Shown one piece after another: positions 51,019 to 59,363 of a stretch of DNA of 64,000 nt. Origin of the DNA: Streptomyces lincolnensis (GTDB lineage Bacteria; Actinomycetota; Actinomycetes; Streptomycetales; Streptomycetaceae); NCBI RefSeq assembly GCF_001685355.1, contig NZ_CP016438.1:2666001-2730000 (forward strand), given 5' to 3'. A program made the position numbers and the translations under genes. The notes beneath the pieces are model-generated. The model was not told the origin of the DNA. It searched no databases and saw nothing but the letters and a program-made list of their open reading frames with translations. Every line of letters begins with the position of its first letter. Position 1 is the stretch's first letter.

Positions 51019-51038
51019 CGTCCCCGCCCCCGGGGACG
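51019..51038 (+). terminator. short hairpin after the DUF1772 gene
   Basis: A 7-bp stem CGTCCCC / GGGGACG with a 6-base loop, 80 bases past the stop and before gltD. Weak candidate. Confidence 0.4.
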
Positions 51039-51122
51039 TATCGTGGCCGAAAGAGTGCCGCTCGATGACGCACGGCCACGTCGGACGCGTAAGCGTCGCA
51101 CGCGCGAGCAAGGAAGACGCCC

Positions 51123-52610
51123 ATGGCCGATCCCAAGGGATTCATGACCACGCCTCGCCAGGACTGGCCGCGCAGGCCGGTCGGGGAACGGGTGCGGGAC
51201 TGGGACGAGGTGTACGTCCCCGGGAAGCTGTTGCCCATCATCAGCAAGCAGGCCGACCGCTGCATGGACTGCGGCATCCCGTTCTGCCACGACGCCTGTC
51301 CGCTCGGGAACCTGATCCCCGAGTGGAACGACCTGGTCTCCCGGGAGGACTGGCGCGCGGCCGCCGACCGGCTGCACGCCACGAACAACTTCCCCGAGTT
51401 CACCGGCCGGTTGTGTCCCGCGCCCTGCGAGTCGGGGTGTGTGCTGGCCATCAACCAGCCCGCGGTGACCATCAAGAACGTCGAGGTGGCGATCGCCGAC
51501 CGGGCGTGGGAGCTCGGTTTCGCGCCGCCGCGGCCTCCGGAGCGGCTGTCCGGGCGGACGGTCGCGGTGATCGGTTCCGGGCCCACCGGCCTCGCCGCGG
51601 CACAGCAGCTGACCCGGGCGGGCCACACGGTCGCCGTGTACGAGAAGGACGACCGGATCGGCGGGCTGATGCGGTACGGCATCCCCGCGTTCAAGATGGA
51701 GAAGCACCACCTCGAACAGCGTATCGAGCAGATGCGGGCGGAGGGCACGAAGTTCCGTACGTCCACGGCGATCGGGCGGGACATCGGTGCCGTCGAGCTG
51801 CGGGCGCGGTACGACGCCGTGGTGATCGCCACGGGCGCGACGGCGTGGCGTGAACTGGACGTACCCGGGCGGGAGTTGGCCGGGGTCCACCAGGCGATGG
51901 AGTATCTGCCGCCGGCCAACCGGGTGTGCGAGGGCGACCTGGAGGTCTCTCCCCTGTCCGCCGCCGGGAAGCACGTCGTCATCATCGGCGGCGGGGACAC
52001 GGGGGCCGACTGCCTGGGGACGGCGGTGCGGGAAGGGGCCGCGTCCGTCACACAGCTGGACATCTACGCCCAGCCCGGTGCCGAGCGCGACGAGGACACC
52101 GATCCCTGGCCGACGTACCCGAAGATCTACCGGTTGTCGGCCGCGCACGAGGAGGCGGGCGAGCTGGGGAGCGCGCCGGCGGCGGACGCGGACGCGCGGC
52201 TGTTCGCGGCGTCCACGCTCCGGCTCACCGGCGACGCCGACGGGCAGGTGCGGCGACTGCATCTGGTCGAGGTGGACGCGTCGCGACGGCCGGTGGCGGA
52301 CAGCGGCCGGACGCTGCCCGCCGACCTCGTCCTGCTCGCGCTCGGCTTCTCCGGGCCCGACCGGGGGGACGGGCTCATCGAGCAGCTGGGCCTGGAGCTG
52401 GAGCCCCGCGGCACGATCGCCCGGGACGCCGGCTTCGCCACGAACGCCCCCGGTGTGTTCGCCGCGGGGGACGCGGCCCGGGGGCAGTCGCTCATCGTGT
52501 GGGCGATCGCGGAGGGTCGGGCCGTGGCGGCGGCCGTCGACCGTCACCTGACGGGCAGTTCACGGCTGCCGGCGCCGATCGGACCGTACGACCGGCCGAT
52601 GACCGTGTAG
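51123..52610 (+). CDS. gltD: glutamate synthase small subunit-type oxidoreductase (orphan GltD)
   Basis: 495 residues. N-terminal iron-sulfur double cluster domain (CMDCGIPFCHDACPLGN and CPAPCESGC), FAD site IGSGPTGLAAAQQL and NADPH site IIGGGDTGADCLG, FAD C-terminal GVFAAGDAARGQS. All motifs are intact. It passes electrons from NADPH to a partner; in glutamate synthase that is GltB. No large subunit is adjacent, so it is either a paralogue or serves another partner. AAGGAAG lies before the ATG. Confidence 0.88.
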   Translation: MADPKGFMTTPRQDWPRRPVGERVRDWDEVYVPGKLLPIISKQADRCMDCGIPFCHDACPLGNLIPEWNDLVSREDWRAAADRLHATNNFPEFTGRLCPAPCESGCVLAINQPAVTIKNVEVAIADRAWELGFAPPRPPERLSGRTVAVIGSGPTGLAAAQQLTRAGHTVAVYEKDDRIGGLMRYGIPAFKMEKHHLEQRIEQMRAEGTKFRTSTAIGRDIGAVELRARYDAVVIATGATAWRELDVPGRELAGVHQAMEYLPPANRVCEGDLEVSPLSAAGKHVVIIGGGDTGADCLGTAVREGAASVTQLDIYAQPGAERDEDTDPWPTYPKIYRLSAAHEEAGELGSAPAADADARLFAASTLRLTGDADGQVRRLHLVEVDASRRPVADSGRTLPADLVLLALGFSGPDRGDGLIEQLGLELEPRGTIARDAGFATNAPGVFAAGDAARGQSLIVWAIAEGRAVAAAVDRHLTGSSRLPAPIGPYDRPMTV

Positions 52611-52652
52611 CCGGACCGAGGGCAGCGACCGTGTAGCCGGACCGAGGACGGC
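52601..52652. repeat. 26-bp tandem direct repeat at the gltD stop codon
   Basis: Two copies of GACCGTGTAGCCGGACCGAG plus six bases (52601-52626, 52627-52652), three bases different; the first contains the gltD TAG. A third partial start follows. Looks like a recent local duplication. Confidence 0.7.
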
Positions 52653-52668
52653 GACCGGAGCGGCACGC

Positions 52669-53181
52669 TCAGCGGCGCTCGTCCGTCCCCGCCACCTTCG
52701 CCGTGGCCAGGGCCATCCGGTTCCAGGTGTTGATCGTGAGGATCACGGCGATGACGTGGGCGAGTTCCTCCTCGTCGAAGTGGGCGGCGGCGCCCGCGTA
52801 GACCTCGTCGGGGACGCCGTTGCCGGCGACCAGGGTCACGGCTTCCGTGAGGGCGAGGGCGGCCTGTTCCCGCTCGGTGAAGAAGTGGCGGGCCTCGCGC
52901 CAGACGGGGACCATGTGCAGCCGGTCCTCGCTCTCGCCGGCCTTGCGGGCGTCGTTGGTGTGCATGTGCAGGCAGTACGCGCAGTGGTTGAGGTGCGAGG
53001 CGCGGATCTGGATCAGCTCGACGAGGGCCGGATCGAGGCCCTCGCGGGCGGCGGCGTCGAAGCCGACCACCGCGCGGAAGACCTTCGGGGCGGACCGCGC
53101 GAGGTCCAGGCGGTTCCGCCGGGCCACGGCCTCCTCCAGGGTGGGCCGGGCGCTGGTCACGTCTGTCGTGTTCGTCGTCAT
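52669..53181 (-). CDS. AhpD-like carboxymuconolactone-decarboxylase-family protein
   Basis: 170 residues of the alkylhydroperoxidase AhpD core type, with the redox motif HCAYCLHMHTNDA (CXXC and His) near residue 70 and the following EREQAALALTEAVT helix. Such proteins reduce peroxides. ATG at 53181 (MTTNTTD). Divergent from a MocR regulator 47 bases away, a common arrangement that suggests it is the regulated gene. Confidence 0.88.
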   Translation of the reverse strand: MTTNTTDVTSARPTLEEAVARRNRLDLARSAPKVFRAVVGFDAAAREGLDPALVELIQIRASHLNHCAYCLHMHTNDARKAGESEDRLHMVPVWREARHFFTEREQAALALTEAVTLVAGNGVPDEVYAGAAAHFDEEELAHVIAVILTINTWNRMALATAKVAGTDERR

Positions 53182-53228
53182 GGGCACCAAGCTACGGCTC
53201 GGAAAGACCCGCAGTAGGGTGCATTTCC

Positions 53229-54695
53229 ATGGACGAATCGTGGGTCAATTCCGCGGAGCGGATCGGTGCCGATCTGCATCTGGAGCTGTCCGGTCCCGGT
53301 GGCCGGCGGGCCGCGCTGATCCGTGCGCTGCGTGAGGCGGTGCGCGACGGGCGCCTCACGCCCGGGACCCGGCTGCCTGCCTATCGTTCGCTCGCCGCCG
53401 ACCTCGGGGTCGCCCGCAACACGGTGGCCGACGCCTACGCGGAACTCGTCGCGGAGGGCTGGCTCACCGCCCGTCAGGGCTCGGGCACCCGGGTCGCGGA
53501 GCGGGCGAAGCCGCTGCGACCCGCCGTAGAGGCACGCCGTAGGGCGTCTCCGCGCGCGCGTGGGCCGCGGCACGACCTGCGGCAGGGCACGCCGGACGCG
53601 TCGGCGTTCCCGCGGGCCGAGTGGTTGACGTCCTACCGGCGGGCCCTCCAGCAGGCGCCGAACGAGGTGTTCGGGCCCGGCGATCCGGCCGGGCGGGTGG
53701 AGCTGCGGGAGGCGCTCACGGAGTACCTGGCCCGCGCGCGGGGCGTGCGCACGGAGCCGGGCCGGATCGTCGTCTGCTCCGGCTTCGCCCACGCGCTGCG
53801 CCTGCTCTTCGGTCAGGGCGGGGGCGGCGCGCTGAGCGGTCCACTGGCCGTGGAGGCGTACGGGCTGGGCTTCCACCGGGAGCTCCTCGACACCGCCGAA
53901 GTGCGGACCGTTCCGCTTCCGCTGGACGAACGCGGCGCGCGGACAGACCTGTTGGGCCGCGAGCGGGCCGTCCTGCTCACGCCCGCGCACCAGTTCCCGA
54001 CCGGCGGACCGCTGGATCCGGCGCGCCGGGCGGCCGTGGTCGGCTGGGCACGCGCGCGTGGGGCGGTGATCCTGGAGGACGACTACGACGGGGAGTTCCG
54101 CTACGACCGCAAGCCGGTCGGCGCCGTCCAGGGTCTGGATCCCGAGCGCGTGATCTACCTCGGCTCGGTCAGCAAGAGCCTGTCGCCCGCGCTGCGGCTG
54201 GGCTGGATGGTCCTTCCGGAGCGGTACGTCGACGGTGTGCTCGCGGCCAAGGGCGAGCGCGAGGCCTGGGCGAGCGTCCCGGACCAGCTGGCCCTCGCCG
54301 ACTTCCTGTCCCGCGGGTCCTACGACCGTCATGTGCGGCGGATGCGGCAGCGGTACCGCGCCCGCCGGGACCGGCTCGTCGCGGCGCTCGCCACGCACGC
54401 GCCGCACGTGCGGGTCACCGGGGTGGCGGCCGGGCTGCACGCGGTGCTCGGGCTGCCGCCGGGCACCGAGCGGTCCACGGTCAAGGCCGCCGCCTGGCAG
54501 GGCGTCGCCCTGGACGGCCTCGCCGAGTTCCGGCACCCGGCGACCGACATGGCGGCGCACGACGGCCTGGTCGTGGGGTACGCGACCCCCTCGGAGCACG
54601 CCTACGGCGCGGCGGTCGAGGCGCTCTGCGGAATCCTGCCGCCGGACGACGGCCCTCCGGACGACGCCCCGGGCAGCACACGTACCGGCACATGA
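53229..54695 (+). CDS. MocR/PdxR-type regulator (GntR HTH plus aminotransferase)
   Basis: 488 residues. Winged-helix GntR domain (about 15-90: LPAYRSLAADLGVARNTV) and a class I aminotransferase-like domain (about 120-470) with EDDYDGEFRYDRKP and the PLP lysine in YLGSVSKSLSPALRLGW. PLP-bound regulators of vitamin B6 or GABA genes have this form. A TAGGGT box 8 bases before the ATG suggests a leaderless mRNA. Probably controls the divergent AhpD-like gene. Confidence 0.92.
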   Translation: MDESWVNSAERIGADLHLELSGPGGRRAALIRALREAVRDGRLTPGTRLPAYRSLAADLGVARNTVADAYAELVAEGWLTARQGSGTRVAERAKPLRPAVEARRRASPRARGPRHDLRQGTPDASAFPRAEWLTSYRRALQQAPNEVFGPGDPAGRVELREALTEYLARARGVRTEPGRIVVCSGFAHALRLLFGQGGGGALSGPLAVEAYGLGFHRELLDTAEVRTVPLPLDERGARTDLLGRERAVLLTPAHQFPTGGPLDPARRAAVVGWARARGAVILEDDYDGEFRYDRKPVGAVQGLDPERVIYLGSVSKSLSPALRLGWMVLPERYVDGVLAAKGEREAWASVPDQLALADFLSRGSYDRHVRRMRQRYRARRDRLVAALATHAPHVRVTGVAAGLHAVLGLPPGTERSTVKAAAWQGVALDGLAEFRHPATDMAAHDGLVVGYATPSEHAYGAAVEALCGILPPDDGPPDDAPGSTRTGT

Positions 54696-55042
54696 CCCGC
54701 CCACGGCGCGCCCACCCGCCCCCTCACCGCGCGCTCCTGCGCACGGACGAGCCGTCCGCGGCGGGTCTCCTGCCCGCGGAGGAACCGCGGGCTGCTCCTC
54801 CGGGACGAGCATCATGATCCACCGTCGTACCTACGCACTGATTTTTTCCTTACATGACCGAAATGTGGCTTACGGGCTACAAGGATCCGAAGCGTGGTGG
54901 GATCATCGGAACAGGAGGCGAGCTGTCGTCGGCTCCGGTCCGCCGGACCGGCAGTGGCCCGTCCCATCCTTCGTTCCGCCGTCAGGCGCAGGGCCACCCC
55001 CGCGCGTCCCCCCTGTTGGCGGCCGGTCCTGGAGGGTGCTCG
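54696..55042. other. 347-base gap before the PEP-utilising enzyme gene
   Basis: Contains a weak hairpin (CCGCGG at 54756 and 54774) after the MocR gene and an AT-rich patch at 54838-54880 with a run of six Ts and ACAT-N7-ATGT, a probable promoter or operator zone. The GGAGG site at 55031 belongs to the next gene. No convincing gene; short frames have poor starts. Confidence 0.5.
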
Positions 55043-57223
55043 ATGACGACGCTCGACGAACGTCACGGAGAAGGCGCACGCGAGGGGGACGGGTCCCGGG
55101 GCGAGCTCGCCCTCGACCCGGCGGGGACGCACGGCCCGGAGCGGACACACGGCCCGGAGCCCACGCACGGCCCGGCGCCGACACACGCTCCGGCCGTCGT
55201 CCCGCTGGAGCACCCCGACGCCGTACTCCCCGGACTCACCGGGTCCAAGGCCGCGAACCTCGCCCGCGCGGCCGGTGCCGGACTGCCGGTGCTGCCCGGC
55301 TTCGTGATCCCGCCCGGCGGGGACACCGACACGATCGCCCTGCGGCGGGCCTGGCAGGAGCTCTCCGACGGCGGCGCCCGCGCCCTCGTCGTACGGTCCT
55401 CGTCGCCGAAGGAGGACACCGAGCAGTCGTCGCTGGCGGGTCAGTTCGACTCCGTGCTCGATGTCCGCGGCTGGCGGGAATTTCGTACGGCCGTACGGAC
55501 CGTGCTCGACTCGGCGGACCGGCCCGACGGGTCCACCGTGCCGATGGCCGTGCTCGTGCAGCCGATGCTCACGGCCCGCGTCGGGGGCGTGATGTTCGGT
55601 GCCGATCCGGTCGAGGGGCGCACCGACCGGCTGCTGGTGAGCGCGGTGCGCGGCGGGCCGGACAGCCTGGTCAGCGGGGTGCAGGCCGGGACCTCCTACT
55701 GGCTGGGCGGGCACGGACGGCTGCTGCGGCGGGAGCCGGCCGGGGCCGGGTCGCCGCTGACGCGCTCCGAACTGGTCCGTCTGGCGCGGCTCGCGCAGCG
55801 GGCCCGGCAGGTGTTCGGCGGGCCGCAGGACATCGAGTTCGGATTCGACGGGGACGGGCGGCTGTGGCTGTTCCAGAGCCGCCCGATCACGGCGATGGCC
55901 GCGCGCCCGGCGCGCGGGGCACGGCTGCTGGGGCCCGGGCCGGTGGCGGAGACCCTGCCGGAGCAGTTGACCCCGCTGGAGGAGGACCTGTGGGTGGCGC
56001 CCATGGCGCGAGGGCTGGCCGCCGCGCTCGACATCGCGGGCAGCGCGCCTCGCCGGTTGCTGAGGGCGGTGCCCGTGGTGACGACGGTCGGCGGTCGCGC
56101 GGTCGCCGACCTGCGCCTGCTCGGCCTGGTCACGCCGAGGTACCGGTGGCCGGCGCTGCTCAATCCGGCGCCCGGCGCCCGGCGGCTGGGCGCGGCCTGG
56201 CGGGTGGGCCGGCTCGGTGCGGCGCTGCCCGGCCTGGCGACGGATCTCGTCGCGGACGTCGACCGGCATCTGGCCGATGTCCCCGCCCCGGCCGGACTCG
56301 GCTCCCCCGCCCTCCGGGCGGAACTGCGCTGGACCCGCCGCGTCCTGGCCTCCCTGCACGCGCAGGAATCCCTCGCCGGCGCGCTGCTGCGCGACCCTCC
56401 GAAGAGCCGTACGGCCGCGGGCCTGGCCCTGTCCGCCCTCGCCCGGGCCCGCGCCCGGGGCGTCCCGGACGACCGCGTGATCGCCGAGAACCCGGTCGTC
56501 CTGGCCCTGACGGCACCGAGTCTGCGGGGACCGACGAAAGCCCTGCCGGACACCATGGGCCTCGAGGCCGGGGCAGCCCAGGAGGACCCGGCCGTGGCGA
56601 GCTTCGCCTCCCTCCCGCCCCGGGAGGCCCTCCGCCTCCGCATCCGCTGGGTGCAGGAGCTCCAGGTGCGGCTCGTGCGGGAGACGGCACGGCGGGCCGG
56701 GATCGACGGGGAGCGGGTCGGGCTGTTGCGGTGGGCGGAGCTCGCCGGGGTGCTGGAGGGCGGGGCGCCGCCCGCCGACCTGGAGGCGCGGGTGCCGCCG
56801 GCCGTCTCCGCGCCGCTGCCGGACACGTTCCGGCTGGCGGCCGACGGAGCCGTCGTCGCCGAGCGGGACCGCGGCCGGGGCGACGGCGTACGAGGGGTCT
56901 CCGGAGGGCGTGGCGCCGGGACCGTCTGGGACGGCGCCGGGCCCCGGCCGGCCGATGCCGTGCTCGTCGTGCGCACACTGGACCCCGCGCTCGCCCCGCT
57001 GCTGCCCGGCCTCACCGCACTGGTCGCCCAGACGGGCAGCCCGCTGTCCCATCTCGCCGTCCTGGCCAGGGAGTTCGGACTCCCCGCGGTCGTCGGCGCC
57101 ACCGACGCCGTGAACCGCTTCCCGCCCGGCACCCGGCTCACCGTCGACGGCACGACCGGTGAGGTACGGCCGACCGACACACGGTCGGCGGCCGGTGGCG
57201 CACGGCTGGGGAACGCGCCATGA
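55043..57223 (+). CDS. PEP-utilising enzyme, rifampin phosphotransferase-like
   Basis: 726 residues. An acidic tail with THGPE/THGPA repeats (about 28-52) precedes an ATP-grasp domain (about 55-300): TGSKAANLARAAGAGLPVLP, ALVVRSSSPKEDTEQSSLAG, QPMLTARVGGVMFGADP and RLWLFQSRPIT. A long middle domain (about 320-620) is unlike pyruvate-phosphate dikinase, and a C-terminal swivelling His domain has QTGSPLSHLAVLAREFGLP with the catalytic His near 670. The order ATP-middle-His is that of rifampin phosphotransferase; the middle domain would choose the substrate, which is unknown. Overlaps the next gene (ATGA). Confidence 0.82.
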   Translation: MTTLDERHGEGAREGDGSRGELALDPAGTHGPERTHGPEPTHGPAPTHAPAVVPLEHPDAVLPGLTGSKAANLARAAGAGLPVLPGFVIPPGGDTDTIALRRAWQELSDGGARALVVRSSSPKEDTEQSSLAGQFDSVLDVRGWREFRTAVRTVLDSADRPDGSTVPMAVLVQPMLTARVGGVMFGADPVEGRTDRLLVSAVRGGPDSLVSGVQAGTSYWLGGHGRLLRREPAGAGSPLTRSELVRLARLAQRARQVFGGPQDIEFGFDGDGRLWLFQSRPITAMAARPARGARLLGPGPVAETLPEQLTPLEEDLWVAPMARGLAAALDIAGSAPRRLLRAVPVVTTVGGRAVADLRLLGLVTPRYRWPALLNPAPGARRLGAAWRVGRLGAALPGLATDLVADVDRHLADVPAPAGLGSPALRAELRWTRRVLASLHAQESLAGALLRDPPKSRTAAGLALSALARARARGVPDDRVIAENPVVLALTAPSLRGPTKALPDTMGLEAGAAQEDPAVASFASLPPREALRLRIRWVQELQVRLVRETARRAGIDGERVGLLRWAELAGVLEGGAPPADLEARVPPAVSAPLPDTFRLAADGAVVAERDRGRGDGVRGVSGGRGAGTVWDGAGPRPADAVLVVRTLDPALAPLLPGLTALVAQTGSPLSHLAVLAREFGLPAVVGATDAVNRFPPGTRLTVDGTTGEVRPTDTRSAAGGARLGNAP

Positions 57224-58131
57224 GGAAGGTCGCGTACGTCTTCGCGGGGCTGGCCGCGGCCGGGGCCGGTTCCTACCTCGTCGTCTATCTGTACCGCTGG
57301 CAGTGGCAGCGGGCCCTGATCTGCGGGGTGCTGCTGCTGGTCGTCGAGGTGCTGCTGCTCGGCCTGGTGACGCTGGGGCGGCTGACCCGGATCGAGGAAC
57401 GGCTGCGGGACACCGACCGGCGGCAGCGGGAGGCGGAGGCCCGTCAGGAGGACGTGCTGACCCGGCTGCGGCAGCCGGCCCTGGCCCGCGAGGAGACCCG
57501 GTTCCGCTGGCTGGAGGACCCGGCGGACCGGACGTATGTCTTCGTGCCGGTCCTGATGGTCACCGGAGTGGTGCTGGCCGGGCTCGCCTGGGTGGTGCAG
57601 AAGGTCGCGTCGGCCACGGCCGGGCCGGCCGAGCGGCGGCTCGCCGGACGGCTGGCCGTCCTGGCCGCCCCCGATCCGGGCGGGCCCGGCGATCTGGAGG
57701 ACCTGCCGGGGCCGGGGGCCCGGCCCGACCGGGGACGCGCCGCCCGCGTGACTGTGGTCACAGTCGTCGGGGCCGGTCTGCTCGCCGCGCTGGTCGCGGG
57801 GCTCGCCGAGCTCACCCAGACCCGCGACGAGGAACGGAACGGGAGCCGGGCGACCTCGGTGATCGTCCAGGTCGATCTGCGCGGCTCGGACACCACGGCC
57901 GAGCGGCGGTCCCTGGCCGCGCAGCAGGTCTGGGAGCGCTGCCGCGACTCCACGTCAGTGCCCTTGCGGCACGCGGCACTCGGTGATCTGGGGGACGGTC
58001 TGTTCGCCGGGGTCGTACGGCCCGCGCTCACGGACCACGACCGCATGCGCCTGCGCGGCTGCCTGGAGGACGCCACCCTGGAACGCGCCCACCTCACGGT
58101 GGTCGGCATCGGCGACGCGGACGACGACTGA
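57220..58131 (+). CDS. membrane protein coupled to the PEP-utilising enzyme
   Basis: 303 residues, not recognised. Two N-terminal membrane segments (about 5-25 and 32-55), a Arg/Glu-rich cytosolic helix (about 60-90), a third segment about 105-125 and a fourth about 178-200, then an extracytoplasmic or cytosolic tail with SVIVQVDLRGSDTTAERR and CLEDATLERAHLTVVG. The ATGA overlap with the kinase-like enzyme indicates joint function, perhaps membrane recruitment or substrate supply. No catalytic motif found. Confidence 0.78.
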   Translation: MRKVAYVFAGLAAAGAGSYLVVYLYRWQWQRALICGVLLLVVEVLLLGLVTLGRLTRIEERLRDTDRRQREAEARQEDVLTRLRQPALAREETRFRWLEDPADRTYVFVPVLMVTGVVLAGLAWVVQKVASATAGPAERRLAGRLAVLAAPDPGGPGDLEDLPGPGARPDRGRAARVTVVTVVGAGLLAALVAGLAELTQTRDEERNGSRATSVIVQVDLRGSDTTAERRSLAAQQVWERCRDSTSVPLRHAALGDLGDGLFAGVVRPALTDHDRMRLRGCLEDATLERAHLTVVGIGDADDD

Positions 58132-58163
58132 CCCCTCCGCACCCGCACGGCGGGCCGCGAAAC

Positions 58164-58179
58164 GATCACTCAGGTGATC
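58164..58179. promoter_or_regulatory. inverted repeat upstream of the phosphatase gene
   Basis: GATCAC-TCAG-GTGATC, a 6+6 perfect inverted repeat 90-105 bases before the ATG. Candidate operator or promoter-proximal site. Confidence 0.3.
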
Positions 58180-58269
58180 ACATAGCCGCACGTACACGGA
58201 CAAGACAGCCATACGCCACCCGGGTTAGCCTGCGAACGCGTTCCCCGTCCCCTATCCCCCGGGTCGCCC

Positions 58270-58989
58270 ATGGCTGTCCTCACCGTTCCCCTGCCCCCCG
58301 CCGCCCTGCCCCCCGCCGCCCTGCGCCCGCGCCCCCTGTCGCGGCGCGCACTGCGGATCCTCCTCCTCGTGGCCCTCGGCTACCTCACCCTGTGGGCCAC
58401 CGGCGCCCTCGGCATCCTGGCCGCGTCGTACTGGGCGCACGAGGAGACCCCGGCCCCGGCCGGGACCCGCACGGTGCAGGGTGTGCACCACTTCCAGCCG
58501 GTCGACTCCGAGGGACGGCTGTGGCGGGGCGCCGCCCCCTCCCCCGCCGGTTACCGGGCCCTGGCGGGCATGGGCATCACCACGGTGGTGGACCTGCGCG
58601 CCGAGGACCTGAGCGCGACCCAGCTCGCCGGACCCGGGAAGGCCGGGCTGGACGTCGTACGCATGCCCATCCGGGACGGGCAGACGCCGAAGCCGGAGCA
58701 GGTGCGGCGCTTCCTCGACGTGGTCGCCCACTCGTCCGGACCGGTGTTCGTGCACTGCGGTGCCGGCGTGGGCCGTACGGGCGCGATGGCGGCCGCCTAT
58801 CTCGTGCAGACCGGGGAACAGACCTCGTCGTCGGCGGTCCGCCGCAACCTCGCGGTCGGACCGCCCTCGATCGAGCAGATCTACTACGGCCTGCACCTCA
58901 GCGCCGACAAGGCCGCGCAGCCGCCGATCCCGGTGGTCGCGGTGAGCCGGCTGGTGGACGCCCCGCGGCGGATGTGGTCCTGGCTGTAG
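58270..58989 (+). CDS. membrane-anchored dual-specificity/tyrosine phosphatase-like protein
   Basis: 239 residues. A Pro-rich N-terminus is followed by one membrane segment (about 30-50) and a cysteine-phosphatase domain (about 60-235): LWRGAAPSPAGYRALAGMG, TTVVDLRAED and the P-loop VHCGAGVGRTGAMAAAYL (HCX5R complete). The orientation places the domain outside if the anchor is N-in. Substrate may be a phosphoprotein or phosphoinositide/lipid; unknown. Follows the PEP-enzyme/membrane pair by 138 bases. Confidence 0.87.
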   Translation: MAVLTVPLPPAALPPAALRPRPLSRRALRILLLVALGYLTLWATGALGILAASYWAHEETPAPAGTRTVQGVHHFQPVDSEGRLWRGAAPSPAGYRALAGMGITTVVDLRAEDLSATQLAGPGKAGLDVVRMPIRDGQTPKPEQVRRFLDVVAHSSGPVFVHCGAGVGRTGAMAAAYLVQTGEQTSSSAVRRNLAVGPPSIEQIYYGLHLSADKAAQPPIPVVAVSRLVDAPRRMWSWL

Positions 58990-59030
58990 CTCCTGGCGAC
59001 GGAGAGCGGCAGCGACACGGTGCCGCACCC

Positions 59031-59093
59031 CGTCATCAGTGACAACCCGTCATCAGTGACAACTCATCAATTAGTGACAACTCATCAAGTGAG
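59031..59093. repeat. iteron-like tandem repeats of 16-18 bases
   Basis: CGTCATCAGTGACAAC (59031), the same again (59048), TCATCAATTAGTGACAAC (59064) and a partial TCATCAAGTGAG (59082). They are AT-richer than their surroundings and lie between the phosphatase gene and the 3' end of the DUF397 gene. Confidence 0.75.
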
Positions 59094-59111
59094 CTCAATC
59101 GAGCACGGCGG

Positions 59112-59363
59112 TCAGGAAAGAAGGAAGTCGGCCTCCCCCGCCTTGGCGCCCTCGATGAACGCGGTCATCTCGTCCGTGGTGTAGATGAGCGCCGGACCGT
59201 CCGGATCGGTGGACTGGCGGACGGCGATCCGGCCGTCGGCGAGCTTCATCGCCTCCACGCAGTTGCCGCCGTTGCCGCCGCTCCACGGTTTGTGCCAGCC
59301 TTCGCTGCCCAAGTCCCGCGCGGGCATGCCGTTGTAGACGTTGCGCGGCTTGATGCGATCCAT
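59112..59363 (-). CDS. DUF397 small protein
   Basis: 83 residues with the family core WHKPWSGGNGGNCVEAMKLADG near 23-44 (first 20: WHKPWSGGNGGNCVEAMKLA) and ALIYTTDEMTAFIEGAKAGE. DUF397 proteins are paired with XRE regulators in Streptomyces development and act as their partners or antagonists. Its ATG directly abuts the XRE stop (TGAATG), with the ribosome site (AAGGAG) inside that gene. Confidence 0.93.
   Translation of the reverse strand: MDRIKPRNVYNGMPARDLGSEGWHKPWSGGNGGNCVEAMKLADGRIAVRQSTDPDGPALIYTTDEMTAFIEGAKAGEADFLLS

Noticed and set aside
54838..54880. Rifamycin-associated element upstream of the rifampin-phosphotransferase-like gene
   Set aside because: No sequence like the known GGGGCTTGCGGCAAGCCCC element is present; only an AT-rich patch is seen.
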